6,149 nucleotides of DNA from Acidobacteriota bacterium (GTDB lineage Bacteria; Acidobacteriota; Polarisedimenticolia; JAPUIV01): contig JAPUIV010000007.1 of the NCBI GenBank assembly GCA_027296665.1, positions 1 to 6,149 on the forward strand, given 5' to 3'. The notes below the pieces were generated by a model. It searched no databases and had not been told where the DNA came from. It was given only the letters and a program-made list of their open reading frames with translations. Shown one piece after another: positions 1-5,477 of the stretch (positions within the stretch are counted from its first letter, which is position 1; every line of letters begins with the position of its first letter). The position numbers were made by a program, and so were the translations under genes.

Positions 1-1
1 A

Positions 2-640
2 CTCCAGGAGGCCAACCGGAGGCTCACCCGGCTCACGGAGACCGACGATCGGACACGGCTTTACAACGATCGATATCTGCGCCGGCGGGTTGAGGAGGAA
101 TTCAAAAGATCCCAGAGGTATGATACCAATCTGTCCTGCATGATCCTCGATCTGGATCATTTCAAGGAGGTCAACGATACCCACGGGCACGAATGCGGCA
201 ACGAGATCCTGGCCTCCTTCGGACAGATCCTGCTGGCCAACGCCAGGGAGATCGACGTGGTGGGAAGGTATGGCGGCGAGGAGTTCCTGATCCTGATGCC
301 GAACACCGACGGGATCCAGGCCGCCGTTCTCGGGGAGCGGATCCGGAAGGCCACCGAAGAGAATGTTTTCCATTTCATGGAAGCGCAGGTCCGGATGACG
401 GTCAGCGCCGGCATCGGATCCTTCCCCACCAACCGATCGGTGAAGGACGAGAACGATTTTCTGCGAACCACCGACGCGGCGTTGTACCAGGCGAAGAACA
501 GGGGGCGAAACAAGGTGATCCTCGACAGGGGTTCGATCCCCGCGGCGATCCTGGAGGGAGATCTCTCCTCCATCTTCAACGCCTCCTACGAGGAAATGAA
601 ACGGATACCCAGGAAGACCCCCCCCCGAACCCGTTCGTGA
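2..640 (+). CDS. GGDEF-domain protein (diguanylate-cyclase type), C-terminal part; 5' end outside window
   Basis: The family condenses two GTP to cyclic di-GMP or a related cyclic dinucleotide. The frame is open from base 2, so the start and any sensor domain lie upstream; 212 residues are visible. The first ~12 form a charged helix typical of the linker before GGDEF domains. The domain runs from about residue 13 (TDDRTRLYN) to 182 (AKNRGRNKV). Metal-binding Asp50 lies in DLDHF, FKEVND is at 54-59, and the active-site loop GGEEF is at 91-95. RxxD (REID, 82-85) sits exactly five residues before it, the position of the c-di-GMP inhibitory I-site. In GHECGN (62-67) the last residue is Asn where the family has Asp; in PleD that Asp (D344) contacts guanine. 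A ~30-residue tail follows the domain. The TGA overlaps the next gene's ATG by one base. Catalytic activity is likely from the motifs; product identity is uncertain because of the Asn. Confidence 0.95.
   Translation, partial: LQEANRRLTRLTETDDRTRLYNDRYLRRRVEEEFKRSQRYDTNLSCMILDLDHFKEVNDTHGHECGNEILASFGQILLANAREIDVVGRYGGEEFLILMPNTDGIQAAVLGERIRKATEENVFHFMEAQVRMTVSAGIGSFPTNRSVKDENDFLRTTDAALYQAKNRGRNKVILDRGSIPAAILEGDLSSIFNASYEEMKRIPRKTPPRTRS
618..626 (+). repeat. C9 homopolymer tract at the end of the GGDEF gene
   Basis: Nine consecutive C residues lie 12 bases before the GGDEF stop codon. The downstream protease frame is also open upstream of this point, so a -1 shift in the tract would bypass the stop and read into the protease gene. 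A tract of this length is prone to polymerase slippage and to sequencing error. In DNA this rich in G and C a run of nine is not statistically surprising. Confidence 0.9.
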
Positions 641-1494
641 TGAACCGCGGCCCGGCGGCGCCTCCATTGCTCCGGACTCCCTCCGCCCGGATCGTTCTTT
701 ACCTCTTTCTGTTCATTGTTCTCCAGATCCTGATCTCAGCCCTGGTTTTCGTCTCCGGAAGCATCGACATCCTCATCCTGCCGGCCGCCAGCGTTATCCC
801 CTTCACCCTCCTGATGTGGCGATTCATCGACCGGAGGCCGATCGGGGAGCTCGGTGCCCGGTGGGAACGGCATGAAGGCCGGCGCCTCATGGCGGGGATT
901 TTCATTGGCGGCCTCTTCGTCTCCCTTCTGTTCCTGGGCGGGATCGCGATCGGCGCCGGCGCCCTCCTGGGCTGGCAAGAAGGTCCGCTACCTGCCGCCC
1001 TCGGCGAACTGGCCACGGTGCTGGTGATCCTGTTCATCGCCGCGGCCGCCGAGGAGATCGCCTTCCGCGGGTACATCCTGCAAAACCTCCGGCAGGGGGG
1101 GGATCGATGGACGGCGATTCTTGTCTCCTCCGCCATCTTCTCGGCCATCCATTTCATGAATCCGCATTATTTTAAAAGCTTCGCCCCGATCAACATCTTC
1201 CTGATCGGCATGGTGTTCGCGCTCATCCGGATCCGGTGGAACAGCCTGTGGCTCCCCATCGGCCTCCACTTTGGCTGGAACTTCACCCTCGGCCCCATCC
1301 TGTCCCTGCCGGTGAGCGGACTGGAGATGTTCACCGGCCTGCTCCGCGTCCGCTGGCCGGGGGAGGAACTGCTATGGACCGGCGGGCAGTTCGGGCCGGA
1401 AGGCGGGCTCCTCTGCACCCTGTTCCTGGCGCTGGCCCTCATCCTCCTTTCCCTGCCCGGCGCCGCTTCTCCCCGCCCGATTCTGGTAGAATAA
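640..1494 (+). CDS. CPBP-family intramembrane metalloprotease (CAAX/Abi-type)
   Basis: A 284-residue, very hydrophobic membrane protein with all three signature motifs of the CPBP (Rce1-like, 'Abi') family. These are EExxxR at 138-143 (EEIAFR), FxxxH at 167-171 (FSAIH) and HxxxN at 210-214 (HFGWN). Their Glu and His residues form the metal site within the membrane in Rce1-type enzymes. Hydrophobic segments lie at about 18-40, 42-62, 84-110, 120-137, 157-172, 183-197 and 256-273. The start at 640 is chosen because the ATG overlaps the TGA of the GGDEF gene (TGATG) and leads straight into the first membrane segment. No Shine-Dalgarno sequence precedes it, so translation probably depends on reinitiation after the GGDEF stop. 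The adjacent GTG at 637 is a possible alternative. Family members process prenylated proteins or peptides, give bacteriocin self-immunity or serve as scaffolds; nothing here shows the substrate. No peptide or bacteriocin gene is adjacent. Confidence 0.92.
   Translation: MNRGPAAPPLLRTPSARIVLYLFLFIVLQILISALVFVSGSIDILILPAASVIPFTLLMWRFIDRRPIGELGARWERHEGRRLMAGIFIGGLFVSLLFLGGIAIGAGALLGWQEGPLPAALGELATVLVILFIAAAAEEIAFRGYILQNLRQGGDRWTAILVSSAIFSAIHFMNPHYFKSFAPINIFLIGMVFALIRIRWNSLWLPIGLHFGWNFTLGPILSLPVSGLEMFTGLLRVRWPGEELLWTGGQFGPEGGLLCTLFLALALILLSLPGAASPRPILVE
1095..1102 (+). repeat. G8 homopolymer tract inside the CPBP protease gene
   Basis: Eight consecutive G residues encode part of Gln-Gly-Gly-Asp (residues 152-155), between the EExxxR and FxxxH motifs. 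Loss or gain of one base here would abolish the second and third catalytic motifs. The frame is intact in this sequence. Confidence 0.9.
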
Positions 1495-1508
1495 GCTCTC
1501 TTTTCCAT

Positions 1509-1514
1509 GGGAGG
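1509..1514 (+). promoter_or_regulatory. Shine-Dalgarno sequence of the HD-domain gene
   Basis: GGGAGG lies eight bases upstream of the ATG at 1523. It supports that start over the ATG at 1507, which is in a different frame. The 28-base gap after the protease stop holds no recognisable promoter or terminator. Confidence 0.75.
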
Positions 1515-1522
1515 CCGGATCG

Positions 1523-2065
1523 ATGCGACAGGCGGTGCAGAAATTGTGGCCCGAGCTGGACTGGATCACCGACCCGGAACTGAGGGAACAGGTGGCACGA
1601 ACCTGGATCAAGGGGTTCGAGATGAGCCCCCTGACCCCTGCCGACCTCGATGAGATCCCCTTCACCCTGCTGGTCCCCGATTGCCCGGTCACCTTCATGC
1701 AGCATAAACGGTGCGTGGTCTGGATCGCCAAGCGGGCGGCGGAGGCGATGCGGGAGTGCATGGCGGACGCCCTGCCGATCGACCTTGACACCGTGGTCGC
1801 CGGCGCCATCCTGATCGACGTCGGCAAGCTGCTGGAATACGAGAAGGTGAAGGGAGAGACGCGCCAGAGCCAACGCGGCCGGAGCCTGCGCCACCCCTTC
1901 ACCGGTGTGGCCCTGGCCATGATGTGCGGCGTCCCCGACCCGATCTGCCATATCATCGCCGCCCATTCCCACGAGGGGGATCTGGTCCAGCGGAGCGTCG
2001 AGGCGGAGATCATTCATCACGCCGATTTCATGAGTTTTCTGCCGTTCAAGAACCTGGCCAAATGA
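1523..2065 (+). CDS. Small HD-fold protein with degenerate HD motif (Ile-Asp in place of His-Asp)
   Basis: A 180-residue soluble protein with the HD-domain pattern. The first His is H61 (MQHKRC). The usual LHDxGK is LIDVGK at 97-102, so the motif Asp99 and Lys102 remain but the motif His is Ile98. Candidate later ligands are H124 (RHPF), H148 and/or H150 (AAHSHEG), and D168 in IIHHADF. HD proteins are metal-dependent phosphohydrolases of nucleotides, or HD-GYP and (p)ppGpp enzymes. Loss of one metal ligand means it may be catalytically impaired, may bind a single metal, or may have become a binding protein. No second domain or membrane segment is seen. It is followed after 10 bases by the MmgE/PrpD gene, whose ribosome-binding site overlaps this gene's stop, so the two are probably co-translated. 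That ties it to the tricarboxylic-acid genes, perhaps in a regulatory or accessory role, but no function can be assigned. Confidence 0.85.
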   Translation: MRQAVQKLWPELDWITDPELREQVARTWIKGFEMSPLTPADLDEIPFTLLVPDCPVTFMQHKRCVVWIAKRAAEAMRECMADALPIDLDTVVAGAILIDVGKLLEYEKVKGETRQSQRGRSLRHPFTGVALAMMCGVPDPICHIIAAHSHEGDLVQRSVEAEIIHHADFMSFLPFKNLAK

Positions 2066-2069
2066 GGAA
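2064..2069 (+). promoter_or_regulatory. Shine-Dalgarno sequence of the MmgE/PrpD gene, overlapping the upstream stop
   Basis: GAGGAA begins inside the TGA (2063-2065) of the HD-domain gene and ends six bases before the ATG at 2076. This arrangement favours translational coupling of the two genes. Confidence 0.7.
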
Positions 2070-2075
2070 ACCATC

Positions 2076-3479
2076 ATGACGAAATCTTCCGCGACCGGGG
2101 AGACGATCACCGCGCGCATGGCCCGGTGGGCCGCCAGGCTCGAGTTCGACCACCTATCGGATGAGGCGGTGCACCAGGCGAAGCGGTTCCTTCTCGACTC
2201 GTTCGGCTGCGCCCTGGGCGGCTACCTGCAACCGGACGTCCGGATCGCCCTCGAGGTGATCGAGGAGATCGGCGGGCGGGGGAACGCCACGGTGATCGGA
2301 TCCGGCCAGAAGACCGATGCGGTATCGGCCGCCCTCCTGAATGCCCTCATGATCCGGGTCATGGACTACAACGACATCTACTGGAAACAGGATCCGAGCC
2401 ATCCCTCCGATCTGATCCCCGCCGCCCTCGCCTGCGGTGAGCGCAAGGGCGGCAGCGGCCGGGACCTGATCGTCGGGATCGTCCTGGGGCACGAGTTCGA
2501 GATGCGGATGTGCGAGGCCGCCTTCCCCGGCATCCGCGAACGCGGCTGGCACCACGCCACCCTGACCGCGTTCGTCTCGCCCATCGTGGCCGGGAAGATG
2601 CTCGGCCTTGGCTGGGAGAAGATCCAGCACGCCGTGGGGATCTCCGCCAGCCGCCATGCCACCCTCGGCGCCGTCACCGCCGGCAAGTTGACGATGATGA
2701 AGAACACCGTCGATCCGATGGCGACCCAGAGCGGCGTGCTTGCCGCCCTGCTGGCCGAGAAAGGGTACACCGGTCCCGAGCACGTCCTCGACGGCAAGGA
2801 GGGACTGGTGCACTGCTTCGGGCCGGAATGGAAGCTGGAGATCCTCGTCGATCGGCTCGGCGAGAGTTGGCGGATCACCGAGTGCGGCATGAAGGCCTAT
2901 CCGACCGAGGCCCTCACCCACACGCCGATCTCCATCGTCCTCGACCTGGTGAAGGAGAACGATCTCAGGCCGGACCAGATCGAAAAGGTCAGGATCGATT
3001 CGCTCGCCCGGGCCGCCGACATCCTCGCCGATCCGACCAAGTACGATCCCCGATCGAAGGAGACCGCCGACCATAGCCTGCCCTATGTCATCGCCGCGGC
3101 GATCGTCGACCGGCAGGTGACACCGGCGCAGTTCACTCAAGAGAAGATCATGAATCCCGCGATCCGGGCGCAACTGAACAAGATCGAGGTGAAGGCCGAT
3201 CCAGAGATCGAAAAACTTTTCCCCCGGCTGCAGCGCGCCCGGGTGACCATCCGGACCGTGGATGGGCGCGATCTCACCCGCCAGGCCGATTACCCCGGGG
3301 GAGACCCGCGCCAGCCGCTGACCGACCCCGAGGTGGAGGAAAAGTATCACTCTCTCGCCGATCCGGTCCTGACTCCCGGCGGGGCGGAACGCGCCAAGGC
3401 GGCAATCTGGAGCCTGGACAAGCTGCCGTCGATCACCGGGCTGATGGATCTGTTGATCCCGCCTGCCGCCGCCTCGTGA
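2076..3479 (+). CDS. MmgE/PrpD-family tricarboxylic-acid dehydratase
   Basis: A 467-residue protein of normal length for the MmgE/PrpD family, which includes 2-methylcitrate dehydratase (PrpD), the Bacillus citrate/2-methylcitrate dehydratase MmgE, and cis-aconitate decarboxylase (ACOD1/IRG1, CadA). These enzymes need no Fe-S cluster. Family landmarks are present: MDYND (96-100) followed by HPSD (109-112), matching the active-site Asp...His-Pro-Ser segment; GWHHAT at 157-162; MMK at 207-209, giving the conserved active-site Lys209; and KAYPTEALTH at 273-282 with His282. The C-terminal alpha/beta part includes ADHSLPY at 331-337. No signal peptide is seen, so it is probably cytoplasmic. The aconitase-like gene follows after 20 bases. 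Context suggests it dehydrates citrate or a homologue to the cis-aconitate-type acid used by that enzyme. A decarboxylase role cannot be excluded from sequence alone, and exact substrate is unassigned. The methylcitrate cycle is disfavoured by the downstream dehydrogenase and the absence of PrpB and PrpC in the window. Confidence 0.93.
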   Translation: MTKSSATGETITARMARWAARLEFDHLSDEAVHQAKRFLLDSFGCALGGYLQPDVRIALEVIEEIGGRGNATVIGSGQKTDAVSAALLNALMIRVMDYNDIYWKQDPSHPSDLIPAALACGERKGGSGRDLIVGIVLGHEFEMRMCEAAFPGIRERGWHHATLTAFVSPIVAGKMLGLGWEKIQHAVGISASRHATLGAVTAGKLTMMKNTVDPMATQSGVLAALLAEKGYTGPEHVLDGKEGLVHCFGPEWKLEILVDRLGESWRITECGMKAYPTEALTHTPISIVLDLVKENDLRPDQIEKVRIDSLARAADILADPTKYDPRSKETADHSLPYVIAAAIVDRQVTPAQFTQEKIMNPAIRAQLNKIEVKADPEIEKLFPRLQRARVTIRTVDGRDLTRQADYPGGDPRQPLTDPEVEEKYHSLADPVLTPGGAERAKAAIWSLDKLPSITGLMDLLIPPAAAS

Positions 3480-3488
3480 CCGATTCGA

Positions 3489-3494
3489 AAGGAA
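3489..3494 (+). promoter_or_regulatory. Shine-Dalgarno sequence deciding the aconitase-like start
   Basis: AAGGAA lies five bases before the ATG at 3500. The alternative in-frame GTG at 3476, which overlaps the MmgE/PrpD stop as GTGA, would add eight residues without family resemblance (MTDSKGTG) and has no comparable site upstream. The ATG is preferred. Confidence 0.7.
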
Positions 3495-3499
3495 CCGGT

Positions 3500-5461
3500 A
3501 TGCCGCAGACCGTGGTCGAGAAGATCGCCCAGGCGCACATGGTCGAGGGCCCAACGGGCCGCCCCCTGCGGGCCGGCGATTTTCTCTCCATCCGCCCGCT
3601 CCACGTGATGACGCACGATAACACCGCCGCGGTGATGAAGAAGTTCCGCGCCATCGGCGCGGAACGGATCGCCGATCCGCGACTGCCGGTCTTCATCCTC
3701 GATCACGACATCCAGAACCGCTCCGAGGCCAACCTCTCGAAGTACCGATCGATCGAGGCCTTTGCCCGCCGGATGGGGGTTGACTTCTTCCCGGCCGGCT
3801 CCGGCATCGGCCACCAGGTGATGGTGGAACAACTCTACGTGCGGCCCGGCGCCTTCGTGGTCGCCTCCGATTCCCACTCCAACATGTATGGCGCCCTCGG
3901 CGCCCTCGGTACCCCTGTGGTCCGGACCGACGCGGCGGCCATTTGGGCCACGGGAGAGTTCTGGTGGCAGATCCCGAGAACCATTCAGGTCATCCTGGAA
4001 GGGAGTCTGCCGGAGGGATCGACCGGAAAGGATGTCATTCTTCTGCTCTGCGGCCTGTACAACGAGGGAGAGGTGTTGAACGCCGTGGTGGAGTTCACCG
4101 GACCGGGGGTCGCGGCGCTGCCGATAGATGCCAGGCTGTCAATCTCGAACATGACGACCGAGTGGGGGGCCCTTGCCGGCTGGTTCCCGGCCGACCCCGC
4201 CACCCTCGCCTACCTGCGCGCCCGGCGCCAGGCCCTGGGTCTCCCCGGAAGAGATCGGATTAAAGAGGAGGAGATCGATCGCTGGGCCTCGGATCCGCCC
4301 GGGCCCGACCCCGGCGCCCGGTACGCCGCCCGGATCCGGCTCGATCTCGGCCAGGTCGCGCCGCAGGTCACCGGCCCCGACACGGTGCAGATCACCACCC
4401 CCATGGCGGAGTTCGAAAAGGATCGGGTGGCCATCCGGAAGGCCTATTTGGTCTCCTGCGTCAACTCCCGGCTGGCCGACCTGGAGGCGGCCGCGCGGGT
4501 CTTGAAGGGCAAGAAGGTCGCCGATTCGGTCGAGTTGTACCTGTCGGCCGCCAGCCGCGAGATTCAGGAAGAGGCGGAACGGAGCGGCGCCTGGAGCGCC
4601 CTGATCGAGGCGGGCGCGCGGCCCCTGCCGCCCGGTTGCGGCCCCTGCATCGGGCTCGGAACGGGCCTGCTGGAACCGGGAGAGGTCGGGATCTCCGCCA
4701 CCAACAGGAATTTCAAGGGCCGGATGGGGTCGCGTGACGCGCGCTGTTACCTGGCCAGCCCGGAGGTGGTCGCGGCCTCCGCCGCCGCCGGATATATACG
4801 GAGCCCGCGGGAATCGGCGGCGATCGGCCGGCCGGAACGACGCCTGGAAATGCTGGAGGCCGGCGCCGCGCCCGGTGGAAAGGTCGAGATCCTGGATCGG
4901 TTTCCGGACCGGATCCGGGGCCGGCTGCTGTGGCTGCCGCAGGACAACCTGAACACCGACGGGATCTACGGCAAGGATTACACCTACCGCGAGGATATGA
5001 CCCCGGCCGATATGGCCCGGGTGGTCATGGAAAACTACGATCCGGAGTTCTCCGGCCGGGCGGAGGCGGGAGATATTCTCGTCGGCGCCTTCAACTTCGG
5101 CACCGGCTCCAGCCGCGAGCAGGCGGTCACATGCCTGCAGGCGCGCGGCATCGCCCTGGTCGCCGCGGGAAGCTTTTCACAGACCTATCTGCGCAATGCC
5201 TTCAACAACGGATTCCTCTGCATCGAGAGCCCCGACCTCATCCGGCGCCTGCGCGTGATCTTCCGGGAGCGGGAAGCGGCCGGGGAATGCACGGTGATCC
5301 CCGGCGATGCGCTGGAAGTCGATTTCCGTTCCGGGGTCATTCTCTACCGGGGCGAATCTTTCCGGTTCCCGCCTCTCGGGACGGTTCCCCAGTCGCTGGT
5401 GATCGCCGGCGGCGTCGAGAACCTGGTGCGGCGCAAACTCGGCCTCGCCGGGACCACCTGA
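3500..5461 (+). CDS. Single-chain aconitase-superfamily hydro-lyase, homoaconitase (Lys4)-like
   Basis: A 653-residue enzyme combining the large (domains 1-3) and swivel (domain 4) parts that are separate in LeuC/LeuD. The start MPQTVVEKI resembles LeuC/homoaconitase N termini. Substrate-site segments are MTHDN (37-41), LDHD (67-70) and SDSHSN (123-128). The [4Fe-4S] ligands are Cys320 in SCVNSR and Cys380/Cys383 in GCGPC. The swivel part starts near 482 (DNLNTD), with GSSREQ at 536-541. Several stretches recall fungal homoaconitase: GLLEPGEVGIS then NRNFKGRMGS (389-410), YLASPEVVAASA (417-428), DNLNTDGIY and YTYRED in the loop corresponding to the specificity loop, and FNFGTGSSREQA. This comparison is from memory, not a computed alignment. 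The reaction is probably hydration of a cis-aconitate-type acid to the secondary alcohol. Aconitase, homoaconitase and isopropylmalate isomerase share the fold, so the substrate is open. An Aquifex-type aconitase of similar length is the main alternative. It lies between the dehydratase and the dehydrogenase, consistent with an ordered pathway. Confidence 0.92.
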   Translation: MPQTVVEKIAQAHMVEGPTGRPLRAGDFLSIRPLHVMTHDNTAAVMKKFRAIGAERIADPRLPVFILDHDIQNRSEANLSKYRSIEAFARRMGVDFFPAGSGIGHQVMVEQLYVRPGAFVVASDSHSNMYGALGALGTPVVRTDAAAIWATGEFWWQIPRTIQVILEGSLPEGSTGKDVILLLCGLYNEGEVLNAVVEFTGPGVAALPIDARLSISNMTTEWGALAGWFPADPATLAYLRARRQALGLPGRDRIKEEEIDRWASDPPGPDPGARYAARIRLDLGQVAPQVTGPDTVQITTPMAEFEKDRVAIRKAYLVSCVNSRLADLEAAARVLKGKKVADSVELYLSAASREIQEEAERSGAWSALIEAGARPLPPGCGPCIGLGTGLLEPGEVGISATNRNFKGRMGSRDARCYLASPEVVAASAAAGYIRSPRESAAIGRPERRLEMLEAGAAPGGKVEILDRFPDRIRGRLLWLPQDNLNTDGIYGKDYTYREDMTPADMARVVMENYDPEFSGRAEAGDILVGAFNFGTGSSREQAVTCLQARGIALVAAGSFSQTYLRNAFNNGFLCIESPDLIRRLRVIFREREAAGECTVIPGDALEVDFRSGVILYRGESFRFPPLGTVPQSLVIAGGVENLVRRKLGLAGTT

Positions 5462-5463
5462 AG

Positions 5464-5469
5464 AAAGGG
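5464..5469 (+). promoter_or_regulatory. Shine-Dalgarno sequence of the dehydrogenase gene
   Basis: AAAGGG in the 16-base gap after the aconitase-like stop lies eight bases before the ATG at 5478. No terminator separates the genes. Confidence 0.7.
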
Positions 5470-5477
5470 CAAGCTCA

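Noticed and set aside
193..639. Upstream extension of the CPBP frame through the GGDEF gene.
   Set aside because: The extension is Arg/Gly/Pro-rich shadow sequence of the GGDEF frame. The protease begins at the ATG overlapping the GGDEF stop.
952..963. Palindrome GGCGCCGGCGCC as a possible hairpin or operator.
   Set aside because: It lies within the protease coding sequence and encodes an Ala/Gly-rich membrane stretch. No T-run or regulatory context accompanies it.
1495..1522. Possible promoter or terminator between the protease and HD-domain genes.
   Set aside because: The 28 bases contain no convincing -35/-10 pair or hairpin; only the Shine-Dalgarno sequence is supported.
3476..3499. GTG start for the aconitase-like gene overlapping the previous stop (GTGA).
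   Set aside because: The ATG at 3500 has a good Shine-Dalgarno sequence and begins with the family-like N terminus. The extra eight residues look unrelated to the family.
2154..3554. A 466-codon open frame on the - strand opposite the MmgE/PrpD gene, and similar long antisense frames elsewhere.
   Set aside because: These arise from GC-rich codon bias opposite well-recognised genes. Their translations are low-complexity, rich in Gly, Arg, Asp and Pro, with no recognisable domain.
3890..3908. Short tandem repeat of GGCGCCCTC.
   Set aside because: It encodes the Gly-Ala-Leu-Gly-Ala-Leu-Gly segment after SDSHSN, which is an ordinary conserved feature of aconitase-family proteins.
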